Positions 19,877 to 29,028 of a stretch of 64,000 bases of DNA are shown here, in pieces. The DNA comes from Burkholderia paludis (lineage in GTDB: Bacteria > Pseudomonadota > Gammaproteobacteria > Burkholderiales > Burkholderiaceae). Within the stretch, counting starts at the first letter, position 1; the number at the start of each line of letters is the position of its first letter. The translations under genes and the position numbers were made by a program. A model generated the notes under the pieces. It saw only the letters and a program-made list of their open reading frames with translations. It was not told the DNA's origin and made no database searches. The DNA lies in NCBI RefSeq assembly GCF_000732615.1, contig NZ_JPGL01000046.1, positions 1 through 64,000 of the forward strand. The letters run 5' to 3'.

Positions 19877-22800
19877 TCAGTGGAACTCGCGGCTCGACGT
19901 GCGCAGACCGCCGAGCAACGGCGTCAGATCCTCGAAATGCTGCGCGACGAGGTGCCTCACGTCGCTCGCGACCTGCCATACGCCCGACGCCGCGAGCAGC
20001 CGCGAATCGAGGGTTTCGCGGCGCTGCCGCGCGAGCAGTTCGGGCCGGACGATCACGTTCACGCAGCCGGTTTCGTCCTCGAGCGTCATGAACATCACGC
20101 CTTTCGCGGTGCCCGGCATCTGCCGCGCGGTCACGAGCCCGCACGCGCGTGCGAGCCGGCCGTCGGGGCGATCGTGCAGTTCCGCGGCGGACGACAGCCG
20201 CCGCGCGCGCAGCGCGGATCGCAGCAACGCGACCGGGTGGCGGTTCAGCGTGAGGCCGGTGGTGTGATAGTCGGCGAGGATGTCGTCGGCTTCCGACGGC
20301 GCGCCGAGCGTGGGCTTCTCCGCCTCGTCGATCGGCGCGGCGGCGAGCAGGTCGCGCTCCGGCGCCGCGGCGACGGCCTGCCACAGCGCGTCGCGGCGAT
20401 GGCCCGCGAGCGTTGCCAGCGCGTTCGCGGCGGCCAGCGCTTCGAGGTCGCGGCGCTCGAGCCCTGCGCGGCGCGCGAGGGTGTCGACGTTGTCGAACGG
20501 GCCGGCCGCGCGCGCGGCTTCGATGCGGCGTGCGGCGGCTTCGCCGAGCCCGCGGACGAGCGACAGGCCGAGCCGCACGGCGGGTTGCCCGTGTGGCGGC
20601 GGCTGGCCGGGCAGTGCCTCGAGCGACGCTTCCCGGTTGCTTTGCGTCACGTCGATCGGCAGGACCTGCACGCCGTGACGCTTCGCGTCCTGCACGAGTT
20701 GCGACGGCGGGTAGAAGCCCATCGGCTGGCTGTTCAGCAGCGCGGCGAGGAAGATCGCCGGTTCGTGGCATTTGAGCCAGCTGCTCGCGTAGGCGAGTTT
20801 CGCGAAGCTTGCCGCATGGCTTTCGGGGAAACCGTAATCGCCGAAGCCCTTGATCTGCTCGAAGATCTGTTCGGCGAAGTCGGAGGGGTAGTCGCGCTCG
20901 CGCATCCCGTCGACGATCTTGCGGTGATATTTCTCGAGATTGCCCTTGCGCTTCCATGCGGCCATCGCGCGACGCAGTTCGTCCGCCTCGCCGGGCGTGA
21001 AACCTGCCGCGATCATCGCGATCTGCATGACCTGTTCCTGGAAAATCGGCACGCCGTACGTGCGAGCGAGCGCAGGCTTCAGATCCTCCTTCGGATAACT
21101 GACCTTCTCGATTCCCTGACGCCGCTTCAGGTACGGATGCACCGCCCCGCCCTGGATCGGCCCCGGCCGCACGATCGCGACCTCGATCACCAGATCGTAG
21201 TACGTGCGCGGCCGCAGGCGCGGCAGCATCGACATCTGCGCGCGCGATTCGATCTGGAATACGCCGACCGTGTCGGCGCGGCAAATCATGTCGTAGGTCG
21301 CGTCATCGTCCTGTGGAATGTGTTTCAGCGTGAACGGCTCGCCGCCCGGCTCCGGCGGCCCGCGCCACGCGGTGCGCATGTCGAATGCGCGATGCAGCGC
21401 GGACAGCATGCCGAGCGCCAGCACGTCGACCTTCATCAGTCCGAGCGCCTCGAGATCGTCCTTGTCCCACTGGATCACGCGCCGCCCGTCCATCGCGGCG
21501 TTTTCGACCGGGACGAGCCGCGTGAGCTTGCCGCGGCTGATCACGAAACCGCCCGAATGCTGCGACAGGTGGCGCGGGAAGTTGAGCAGCCGCGCGGCGA
21601 GCCGGGCCCACGCCTGGATCAGCGGTGTCTGGGGATCGAGCCCGATCGTCACGAATTGCTGAAGCAGGTCGCGACTGCCGTCGAACCAGCGATGCCCCTT
21701 CGCGACGCGATCGATCAGCATCGGATCGACGCCGAGCGCCTTGCCGGTTTCGCGCAGCACGCCGCGCGGGCGATAGGTCGACACGGCGGCCGCGAGTGCC
21801 GCGCGGTCGTGCCCGTATTTTTCGTAGATGTGCTGAATCACCTCTTCCCGGCGCTGATGTTCGAAGTCGACGTCGATGTCGGGCGGCTCGCCGCGCTCCG
21901 CGCTGATGAAGCGCTCGAACAGCATCGTGCTCTGCTCCGGATTCACCTCGGTGATGCCGAGGCAATAACAGACGACCGAGTTCGCGGCCGAGCCTCGGCC
22001 CTGGCACAGGATGTTCCGGCTGCGCGCGTACTTCACGATGTCGTAGACGGTCAGGAAGAACGGTTCGTAGCGCAGTCTTGCGATCAGGTCGAGCTCATAC
22101 CGGATCTGCTTCGCCACTTTCTCCGGGATGCCGTTCGGATAGCGCCCGGCCGCCCCGGCCCGGGTTTCCTGTTCCAGATAGCTGGTTGGCGTGAGCCCCT
22201 TCGGCACGATTTCGTCGGGATACTCGTAACGCAGCGAATCGAGTTCGAAATGACACGCATCGAGAATCGCGCACGTCTGCGCGATCTCGTCCGGCGCAAA
22301 CAGCTGCCCGATCCGCCCGCGCGAGCGCAGATGCTGCTCCGCGTTCGGCGCGAGCGCATAGCCGCATTCCGACACCGGCAGCCCGACCCGGATCGCCGTC
22401 ATCACGTCCTGAAGTTCCTTGCACGAGCGCCGGTGCATCGTCACGTCGCCGAGCGCGACGACACCCACGCCGCGCCGCTCGCCCGCGGCACGAATCTCCT
22501 CGCGTTGCGCGCCGTCCAGCGCGCGCTGCAGTTGCACGAGCCCGAGCCGCGCACGCTCGCCGAACGTCGCGCGACACCACGCGACCTGCGCCTCGAGTAC
22601 GTCGGCGCGCACCGGATACGCGGGCACGAGAATCGCGAAGCAGTCGGGCACGCCGCGCAAGTGCGCAAACTTCGCCGGCGGCGCGGACAGCATCCGCGGC
22701 GTCAGCGTGTAGGCGCCCTTCGGCGATTCCATCCGCCGCCACGAAATCAGCTCGGACAGGTTGCCGTAGCCCTCGCGGTTCTGCGCGAGCAACACGAGCC

Positions 22801-23080
22801 CGAGCGCGCCGGGCCCCGGATCGTGGCCCGGCGCGACCTCGTCGGGCGTGACGTCGAAATACGAACCGACGACGAGCGGCAGCCCTTTCGCCTTGGCCGC
22901 GACATGCATGCGCGCTGCGCCGGCGAGCGAGCATTCGTCGGTGATCGCGATCCCGCGATAGCCGAGTTCGGACGCGCGCTCGACCAGTTCCTCCGCATGC
23001 GATGCGCCATGCAGGAACGAGAAATTCGAGCGGCAGAACAACTCCGCGTAATCGGGCAACCAGCTGAATTCCGCCACCAT
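19877..23080 (-). CDS. dnaE2: Error-prone DNA polymerase DnaE2 (ImuC)
   Basis: Catalytic polymerase of the ImuABC mutasome, which copies past DNA damage after SOS induction. 1067 residues: an N-terminal PHP domain (about 10-280, CRSNFSFLHGASHAEELV), the C-family polymerase core (GRGSAANSVVCYCLGITEV, then PPDIDVDFEHQRREEVI with the catalytic aspartates), helix-hairpin-helix and OB-fold C-terminal parts. It is shorter than replicative DnaE (about 1160-1180), as usual for DnaE2. It lies 6 bases after imuB and is the last gene of the cassette. Confidence 0.96.
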   Translation of the reverse strand: MVAEFSWLPDYAELFCRSNFSFLHGASHAEELVERASELGYRGIAITDECSLAGAARMHVAAKAKGLPLVVGSYFDVTPDEVAPGHDPGPGALGLVLLAQNREGYGNLSELISWRRMESPKGAYTLTPRMLSAPPAKFAHLRGVPDCFAILVPAYPVRADVLEAQVAWCRATFGERARLGLVQLQRALDGAQREEIRAAGERRGVGVVALGDVTMHRRSCKELQDVMTAIRVGLPVSECGYALAPNAEQHLRSRGRIGQLFAPDEIAQTCAILDACHFELDSLRYEYPDEIVPKGLTPTSYLEQETRAGAAGRYPNGIPEKVAKQIRYELDLIARLRYEPFFLTVYDIVKYARSRNILCQGRGSAANSVVCYCLGITEVNPEQSTMLFERFISAERGEPPDIDVDFEHQRREEVIQHIYEKYGHDRAALAAAVSTYRPRGVLRETGKALGVDPMLIDRVAKGHRWFDGSRDLLQQFVTIGLDPQTPLIQAWARLAARLLNFPRHLSQHSGGFVISRGKLTRLVPVENAAMDGRRVIQWDKDDLEALGLMKVDVLALGMLSALHRAFDMRTAWRGPPEPGGEPFTLKHIPQDDDATYDMICRADTVGVFQIESRAQMSMLPRLRPRTYYDLVIEVAIVRPGPIQGGAVHPYLKRRQGIEKVSYPKEDLKPALARTYGVPIFQEQVMQIAMIAAGFTPGEADELRRAMAAWKRKGNLEKYHRKIVDGMRERDYPSDFAEQIFEQIKGFGDYGFPESHAASFAKLAYASSWLKCHEPAIFLAALLNSQPMGFYPPSQLVQDAKRHGVQVLPIDVTQSNREASLEALPGQPPPHGQPAVRLGLSLVRGLGEAAARRIEAARAAGPFDNVDTLARRAGLERRDLEALAAANALATLAGHRRDALWQAVAAAPERDLLAAAPIDEAEKPTLGAPSEADDILADYHTTGLTLNRHPVALLRSALRARRLSSAAELHDRPDGRLARACGLVTARQMPGTAKGVMFMTLEDETGCVNVIVRPELLARQRRETLDSRLLAASGVWQVASDVRHLVAQHFEDLTPLLGGLRTSSREFH

Positions 23081-23086
23081 CGCCGC

Positions 23087-24589
23087 TCACCCGAACAGGC
23101 CGTGCAGGAACCAGCGCGGTTCGGCGTCGCTCCCCGCCCGCTCCCGGAACACCCAGTAGCACACGCCGACCTCGTCCTGTGCGACCTGGTAATCGCGCGC
23201 GACGAGCCGGCCGTCGAACCACCCCGCCTCGATCCGCTCCGTCGACGACATCATCCTGAGCGGCGTATGAAAGACCGGCCGGTTCTCGCGCATCAACAGC
23301 GGCAGCGGTTCGGCCAGCAGCCATGCGGGCCTCGGCGGCACCGCCGGCGGCCCGCCGGCCGGCTTGCCGGCCTGCGCATCGAGCGGCAGCCAGCGGTTCC
23401 CGGCCTCGGGCCGGTGATCGGCGACGGGCGCCGCGCGCAGCACGTTCTCCGCGCCGAGCCGCGCGACCAGCAGCTCGAACAGCCGCGCCCGCGTCTCGCG
23501 CGTACCGCCCGGCTCGGGGAAAAGATCGTCGGCCGGCGGCGCGACCGATTCGACGCGCGTGGCCGTCAGACGCACCGCGATCACCGCGGCCGGCAACTCG
23601 ACGCGCGCGAGCCGCTCGCCGAGCAGCCGCATGAAATGCGTTTCGTCGCGCACGGGAGCGGCGAACGCGAGCGCGAGCGGCGTCGGCGGCACGGCCTGGC
23701 GGCCGCGCTCGTGCTCGAGATCGAACGTCATCGCCGCCAGCGACAGCTGCCGCGCGGCCAGCCAGCCGCAGAGCTGCACGACGAGCCGGCGCGCGGCGAA
23801 CAGCACGGCTTCCGCGTATTCGACGCGCTCCGGCAATTCGAGCCGCACGTCGAACACGGGCGGCACGGCCATCCACGCCAGCGGCTCGACCGCGTCGCCG
23901 TACGCGCGATCGAGCGCGGCCAGCAACGCGGGGCCGCAACGGCGCTGCAGCCCCGCGCGCGGCAGGCGGCGCAGATCGGCGAGCGTGCGGCAGCCGAGGC
24001 CGTCGAACCAGCCCGCATACGGACGCGCATCGGGCAGCAGCACGCAGGGCAGCCGGTCGAGCGAACGGGCGAGCGAGGTCCCGCTCGCGATGCGGCGCCG
24101 GATGCGCGCACGCGCCGACGTACGCGCGAGCAGCCACGCGCCGCGCCCGGTCGGCGCGGCGGACAGGCGCGCCGCATAGCCGAGCGCCGCGAGCGTCGCG
24201 CGCACCTGGCGGCACAACGACGGCAGGCCGCCGAACAGGCGCAGGCTCGGGCCGACGTCGACGATCAGCGTGGCTTCGTCGTCGAGCGCGACGCACGGCG
24301 AGAAGCGCAGCAACGCGAGCGCGACCGCGCGCAGCGCATCGGCCTCGCGCGCGGGATCGCGTTCGACGAGCCGGGTCGCGGGCGCGAGCGTCAGCACGCC
24401 GCCGCGCTTCATGCCCGCGCGCACGCCATGCCGGCGCGCGGCCGCGTCGGCGATCAGCACGGCGCCCTGTTCGAGCACCGCGCAGCCCGCGCCGCCGTCG
24501 TCCGCATCGTCCGCCGCGCCGTCAGACGGCGGCGGGGCGCACACGTCGAGCGGCAGGCGCGGCAGATGGATGCCGAGCAAGACGCGCAT
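23087..24589 (-). CDS. imuB: ImuB, Y-family polymerase-like mutasome protein
   Basis: 500-residue Y-family polymerase relative (DinB fold) that acts as the clamp-binding hub of the ImuABC complex and is generally thought catalytically inactive. The start MRVLLGIHLPRLPLDVC is the standard ImuB N-terminus in place of the DinB catalytic FAS/VE motif. The little-finger domain follows, and the C-terminus YWVFRERAGSDAEPRWFLHGLFG is the conserved ImuB tail. Its first 68 bases overlap the end of imuA in another frame. Cotranscribed with imuA and dnaE2. Confidence 0.93.
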   Translation of the reverse strand: MRVLLGIHLPRLPLDVCAPPPSDGAADDADDGGAGCAVLEQGAVLIADAAARRHGVRAGMKRGGVLTLAPATRLVERDPAREADALRAVALALLRFSPCVALDDEATLIVDVGPSLRLFGGLPSLCRQVRATLAALGYAARLSAAPTGRGAWLLARTSARARIRRRIASGTSLARSLDRLPCVLLPDARPYAGWFDGLGCRTLADLRRLPRAGLQRRCGPALLAALDRAYGDAVEPLAWMAVPPVFDVRLELPERVEYAEAVLFAARRLVVQLCGWLAARQLSLAAMTFDLEHERGRQAVPPTPLALAFAAPVRDETHFMRLLGERLARVELPAAVIAVRLTATRVESVAPPADDLFPEPGGTRETRARLFELLVARLGAENVLRAAPVADHRPEAGNRWLPLDAQAGKPAGGPPAVPPRPAWLLAEPLPLLMRENRPVFHTPLRMMSSTERIEAGWFDGRLVARDYQVAQDEVGVCYWVFRERAGSDAEPRWFLHGLFG

Positions 24590-25229
24590 AGCGGCTCTCC
24601 ACGATGGGCGACGGCAAATCGAGCACGAGCGGCTCGCCGCGCGCGGGCCCGCGGCGCTTGACGAGATCGAGCGACACGCCGCCCGGCACCGGATGCAGCG
24701 CGACGCGCAGCACGGCCGGCGACGGCTGCCGTGCGGCCGACAGCGGGCGCAGCATCACGAACAGCGTGTCGCCCGTGCGCGCGGCCGCGAGATGCAGGCG
24801 CCGCAGCGCATCGGGCCGCGGGTCCTGCCAGAGCAGGAGCGCGCCGCAACAGCCGGTCTTGAGCGCCTGCTCGGCGGCCCACAGCGCATCGGTGCGGCTG
24901 CCGGCGCGCAGCCACAGCAGCGCGTCGGCCGGCACGCCGAGACTGGCGAGCGCGGTCGCATGCGGCGCTTGCGGCGGCGCGACGAGCGCGAGCGGACGCC
25001 GCGCGCTGACGGTGCGCGCAAGCGCGGGTGCAAGCAGCCGCATCTCGCCGCAGCCCGGCTGCGCGGCCAGCAGTTCGACGAGCCCGCCGACCGGCCAGCC
25101 GCCGCCCGGCAACTCGGCCGACAGCGATGCGAAGCCGGTCTCGATCGTGCGCGGACCACCGCGCGCGAGCTGCGAGCCGCGCCAGAGCGACGGATGAAGG
25201 GATTCGGGAGAAATGGAGGATGCGAGCAT
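24522..25229 (-). CDS. imuA: ImuA, SOS mutagenesis accessory protein
   Basis: 235-residue RecA/SulA-like protein that opens the mutasome cassette. The middle matches ImuA (GGLVELLAAQPGCGEMRLLAPALA and LWAAEQALKTGCCGALLLW). ATG at 25229 is preferred to the upstream GTG at 25241, because the GTG nearly abuts the LexA box. It overlaps imuB by 68 bases. Confidence 0.9.
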   Translation of the reverse strand: MLASSISPESLHPSLWRGSQLARGGPRTIETGFASLSAELPGGGWPVGGLVELLAAQPGCGEMRLLAPALARTVSARRPLALVAPPQAPHATALASLGVPADALLWLRAGSRTDALWAAEQALKTGCCGALLLWQDPRPDALRRLHLAAARTGDTLFVMLRPLSAARQPSPAVLRVALHPVPGGVSLDLVKRRGPARGEPLVLDLPSPIVESRYARLARHPSAAPAARRVRPAAV

Positions 25230-25243
25230 GACGCCACCCACAA

Positions 25244-25259
25244 CTGTATGGATATACAG
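25244..25259. promoter_or_regulatory. LexA box (SOS operator) of imuA-imuB-dnaE2
   Basis: CTGTATGGATATACAG matches the CTGT-N8-ACAG LexA consensus with an AT-rich core, and sits 15 bases upstream of the imuA ATG. The SOS control of this cassette is well established in other proteobacteria. Confidence 0.93.
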
Positions 25260-25477
25260 TATATGGCAATGCGTCTGCGTCGCACAGCGCCGGTGCGAAA
25301 CCGGTTTTCGTCAGAGGAAAATCTGCGGAGAACCCGGCGCGGCCGTCATGTTACCCCGCGCCGGGGCGGGCATGCCCGAGCGCATCCGGGCGCGACCCCG
25401 CCGGGCCCGTGCGGCCTGCCCGCGGGCGACCCGGCGCGACGCGGCATCGCGCGCCGCGCCGGCCCGCCCGCCGCCCG

Positions 25478-26272
25478 TCAGCCGAGCAGCAGCGCGTCGT
25501 CGTCGAGCTGCTCGTGACGCACCTTCTCGAACATCTGCAGCAGGTCAGGCACGTCGAGCCCCTTGCGCGCGTCGCCCGACACGTCGAGCACGACCTGCCC
25601 CTGGTGCAGCATCACCGTGCGGTCGCCATAGTCGAGCGCCTGCCGCATGCTGTGCGTGACCATCATCGTCGTCAGCCGGCTCTCGGCGACGATGCGCGCG
25701 GTCAGCTCCAGCACGAACGCGGCCGTCTTCGGGTCGAGCGCGGCCGTGTGTTCGTCGAGCAGCAGGATCCGCGACGGCCGCAGCGACGCCATCAGCAGGC
25801 TCACGGCCTGCCGCTGGCCGCCCGACAGCAGCCCGATCCGGTCGGTCAGCCGGTTCTCGAGACCGAGATTCAGGAGCCGCAGCTTGTCGCGGAACAGCTC
25901 GCGCGACGGGCGGTCGAGCGCGGCCCGGAAGCCGCGCCGCACGCCGCGCGCCATCGCGAGCGCCATGTTCTCCTCGATCGTCAGCGCCTCGCAGGTGCCG
26001 GCCATCGGATCCTGGAACACGCGCGCGACGAGGTGCGCGCGATCCCACGCGGCCTTGCGCGTCACGTCGGCACCGTCGATCGCGATGCGTCCCGCATCGA
26101 CCGGCTGGTCGCCGCTGATCGCATTGAGGAAGGTCGACTTGCCGGCGCCGTTCGAGCCGATCACCGCGACGAACTGGCCATCGGGAATCTCGAGCGACAG
26201 TCCGCGCAGCGCGCGCGTCTCGATCGGCGTGCCGGGGTTGAAGGTCAGTGTCAGGTCTTGTGCGGACAGCAT
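25478..26272 (-). CDS. ABC transporter ATP-binding protein
   Basis: 264-residue ATPase of an importer. Walker A GSNGAGKST, the signature LSGGQRQ, Walker B ILLLDEHTA and the switch His in MVTHSM are all present. It is the last gene of the trio substrate-binding protein, permease, ATPase; the permease lies 1 base upstream. The group belongs to the family with an ABC_sub_bind lipoprotein/periplasmic receptor and a BPD_transp_2-type permease, to which tryptophan/tyrosine importers (TrpXYZ) belong. The substrate is not visible here. Confidence 0.88.
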   Translation of the reverse strand: MLSAQDLTLTFNPGTPIETRALRGLSLEIPDGQFVAVIGSNGAGKSTFLNAISGDQPVDAGRIAIDGADVTRKAAWDRAHLVARVFQDPMAGTCEALTIEENMALAMARGVRRGFRAALDRPSRELFRDKLRLLNLGLENRLTDRIGLLSGGQRQAVSLLMASLRPSRILLLDEHTAALDPKTAAFVLELTARIVAESRLTTMMVTHSMRQALDYGDRTVMLHQGQVVLDVSGDARKGLDVPDLLQMFEKVRHEQLDDDALLLG

Positions 26273-26273
26273 G

Positions 26274-27170
26274 TCAGGCTCCCCCGTTCTTGCGCGCGAA
26301 CAGCTTCTTGCGCGTCGCCGGCAGCACCAGCGCGATCGTGACGAGCGCGGCCGTCACGAGGTTCAGATCCTGCGCCTTCAGCCCGATGAATTCGCTGTTC
26401 AGCGCGAGCGCGATGAAGAAGCGGTAGACGATCGCGCCGAGCACGACCGCGAGCGTGGTCAGCACCAGCCGGCGCGCGGGCAGCAGCGTCTCGCCGATGA
26501 TCACCGCGGCCAGCCCGATCACGATCGTGCCGATCCCCATCGAGATGTCCGAGCCGCCCTGCGTCTGCGCGAACAGCGCGCCGGCAAGCGCGACGAGCGC
26601 GTTCGACAGCGCCATCCCGGCGAGCGTCGCGCGGCCCGTCGCGATGCCTTGCGCGCGCGCCATCCGCGGGTTCGCGCCGGTCGCGCGCATCGCGAGGCCG
26701 AGCTGCGACGAGAAGAACCAGTCGAGGCCGAGCTTCGCGACCACGACGACGATCGCGAGCAGCGCCGGACGCAGCACGTAGTCGGGCAGCCAGTCGGGCT
26801 GCAGCATGGTGAACAGCGTCGGCTCGGTGATGAGCGGCACGTTCGGCCGGCCCATGACCCGCAGGTTCACCGAATAGAGCGCGATCATCATCAGGATGCT
26901 GGCGAGCAGATCCATGATCTTCAGGCGCACGTTGAGCCAACCCGTGACGAAACCGGCCAGCGCGCCCGCGACGATCGCGAGCGCCGTCGCCGAGAACGGG
27001 TCGTAGCCGGCGGAGATCAGCGTCGCGGCGACGGCCCCGCCGAGCGGAAAGCTGCCGTCGACGGTGAGGTCGGGGAAGTTGAGGATGCGAAACGAGATCA
27101 GCACCCCGAGGGCGACGAGACTGAAGATCAGGCCGATCTCCAGCGCGCCCAGTAACGAGAACAGAGACAT
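26274..27170 (-). CDS. ABC transporter permease
   Basis: 298-residue inner-membrane permease of the branched-chain amino acid/sugar type (BPD_transp_2) with eight to nine hydrophobic segments. The N-terminus LLGALEIGLIFSLVALGVLISFRILNFPDLTVDGSFPLG and the loop ATGANPRMARAQGI are typical of permeases paired with ABC_sub_bind receptors. It follows the receptor gene by about 140 bases. Confidence 0.88.
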   Translation of the reverse strand: MSLFSLLGALEIGLIFSLVALGVLISFRILNFPDLTVDGSFPLGGAVAATLISAGYDPFSATALAIVAGALAGFVTGWLNVRLKIMDLLASILMMIALYSVNLRVMGRPNVPLITEPTLFTMLQPDWLPDYVLRPALLAIVVVVAKLGLDWFFSSQLGLAMRATGANPRMARAQGIATGRATLAGMALSNALVALAGALFAQTQGGSDISMGIGTIVIGLAAVIIGETLLPARRLVLTTLAVVLGAIVYRFFIALALNSEFIGLKAQDLNLVTAALVTIALVLPATRKKLFARKNGGA

Positions 27171-27310
27171 GATGGGGAAATCCTGTTGCTTCCCGGCCGG
27201 ACGTGTACGGCCGGGCGAAGCGAACGGGCGGCCCCGGGTAGGCGCCGCCCGTCCGGCGGTGTCGTTCGGGCCCGGATCGGGCCGGCAAGGCGCGGCGCCC
27301 GGGCCGCGGC

Positions 27311-28276
27311 TTACTTGATGACCGTCCTGGCTTCCTTGACGAGATCCGACGACAGCGTCACGCCCTGCTTCGCGGCGGCGCCCGTATTGACGAACAATTC
27401 GAGGTTGCTGCTCGTCTCCGAGGCGATCGCGCCCGGCTTCTCGCCCTTCAGGATGCGCGCGACGACCTTGCCGGTCTGCCGGCCGAGGTCGCCGTAGTTG
27501 ATGCCGAGCGCCGCGATGCCGCCGCGCTTCACGCTGTCGGTGTCGCCGGCGACGAGCGGGATCTTCGCTTCGTTCGCGACCTTCACGAGCGCTTCATACG
27601 CGGACACGACGTTGTTGTCGGTGTTCGTGTAGATCACGTCGACCTTGCCGATCAGGCTCTTCGCGGCCGGGCCGATGTCGACGGTACGCGGCGCGGCCGC
27701 CTCCTTCAGCGTCATGCCCTGCTTCGCGAGGATCTCCTGGAGCGCCTTCACGACGACGACCGAGTTCGCCTCGCCCGGGTTGTAGACCATGCCGACCGTC
27801 TTCGCATTCGGCACGACGCGCTTGATCAGCGCGACCTGGCGATCGAGCGGCAGCTTGTCGGACACGCCCGTCACGTTGGTGCCCGACGGGCCCCAGCCCT
27901 TCACGAGCTGCGCGGCGACCGGATCGGTGACGCCCGAATAGACGACCGGCACGCTCCTGGTCGACGCGACCACCGCCTGCGCAGCCGGCGTCGCAATCGC
28001 GACGATCACGTCGGGCTGGTCGCCGATGAACTTGCGCGCGATCTGCGCGGCCGTCCCGGTGTTGCCCTGCGCGCTCTGATATTCCCACTTGAGCTTGTCG
28101 TCGCCGTAGCCCTGTGCCTTCAGCTCGGCGCGCACGCCGTCGCGGATCGCGTCGAGCGCCGGATGGTCGACGATCGACAGCACCTTGACGGTCTGTGCGT
28201 GCGCGGCGCCCGCCAGCGCGAGTGCGGCCGCGCCGGCCGTGATCGAGCGGATCGCGAAAGTCTTGAATCGCTTCAT
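27311..28276 (-). CDS. ABC transporter substrate-binding protein
   Basis: 321-residue periplasmic receptor of the ABC_sub_bind (PF04392) family. The ATG at 28276 has GGGGGAGA upstream and opens a signal peptide ending AGAAHAQ (about residue 26). The mature part has the two-lobe Rossmann pattern: VKVLSIVDHPALDAIRDG, then VTGVSDKLPLDRQ, and YTNTDNNVVSAYEALVK. These motifs are shared with putative tryptophan/tyrosine receptors. No T-box or other leader was recognised. Confidence 0.88.
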   Translation of the reverse strand: MKRFKTFAIRSITAGAAALALAGAAHAQTVKVLSIVDHPALDAIRDGVRAELKAQGYGDDKLKWEYQSAQGNTGTAAQIARKFIGDQPDVIVAIATPAAQAVVASTRSVPVVYSGVTDPVAAQLVKGWGPSGTNVTGVSDKLPLDRQVALIKRVVPNAKTVGMVYNPGEANSVVVVKALQEILAKQGMTLKEAAAPRTVDIGPAAKSLIGKVDVIYTNTDNNVVSAYEALVKVANEAKIPLVAGDTDSVKRGGIAALGINYGDLGRQTGKVVARILKGEKPGAIASETSSNLELFVNTGAAAKQGVTLSSDLVKEARTVIK

Positions 28277-28609
28277 GGATGAGTCTCCCCCGTATTGTGT
28301 CGGTTCTGGATGATGGATTCCCGCCGCCGTCATGCGGGCGCCGCCGCGCGTGCGACGCGCTGACGGCCGGCCCGTGCGCGCCCCGGGAAGGCGCGCAGCG
28401 GCGAACGCACGAGCATACCATTCCGCAGACCACCACCTGACTCCGTGCTTTCACGAAGGCGCCGGGGCGCGGCAGGCCCCGGCGCGCCTCCGGGCGCGTG
28501 CGAAGCCCGGCCCGCAACGGTTCCCGCCGGCGTCCGGGCAACGCGTCGGTCGCCCTCGCGGCTTTACGTTATGCTGTCTGCCGACCCAGTCCACTCCATC
28601 GGAGCGCCC

Positions 28610-28918
28610 ATGAAACGGGGAGTCCGTACCATCGCATGCGTGGCCGCCATGCTGGCGCCGCCGGGCGCGGCCTACGCGCTGACCGACGGCAATGCGCAAT
28701 ACGACGAGTGCATGCTCGGCGCGCTGCGCGACAGCCGCAACGGCGCGGCAGCCCAGCTGATCCAGCGCTCGTGCGACGCGCTGTACCGCAACAACGCGAT
28801 GCTGCTGCCGCGCGAGCAGCGCTATCACGCGTGTGTCGTCCAGTCGCTGCCGGGCGTGCGCGACAACTACGCGATCCAGCAGATCATGGCGATCTGCTCG
28901 CGCCGCGGCGAAATGTGA
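28610..28918 (+). CDS. Small exported four-cysteine protein
   Basis: 102-residue protein with a signal peptide (MKRGVRTIACVAAMLAPPGAAYA) and a mature domain containing exactly four cysteines (YDECML, QRSCDAL, YHACVV, MAICSRR), spaced as in the VF_A0006-type four-cysteine family. Two periplasmic disulfides are likely. Function unknown. The longer open frame upstream of 28610 is not conserved-looking and lacks the signal peptide, so the ATG at 28610 is preferred. Confidence 0.7.
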   Translation: MKRGVRTIACVAAMLAPPGAAYALTDGNAQYDECMLGALRDSRNGAAAQLIQRSCDALYRNNAMLLPREQRYHACVVQSLPGVRDNYAIQQIMAICSRRGEM

Positions 28919-28969
28919 GCCGGCGCTGAACGTCACGCGCCGCGCGGACGCCGGACGGTCGCGCCAATG

Positions 28970-28995
28970 AAAAAGGGCCTGCGCGATGCAGGCCC
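28970..28995 (-). terminator. Intrinsic terminator of metQ
   Basis: 8-bp stem GGGCCTGC/GCAGGCCC (28975-28982 with 28988-28995) followed on the minus strand by five Ts. Confidence 0.85.
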
Positions 28996-29028
28996 TCTTC
29001 ATTCAGCGGTCCGACCGGTGTGCGGCGT

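Noticed and set aside
19826-24661. A 1611-codon open frame on the + strand opposite dnaE2-imuB
   Set aside because: It is antisense to well-recognised genes, is arginine-rich as high-GC shadow frames are, and shows no family resemblance.
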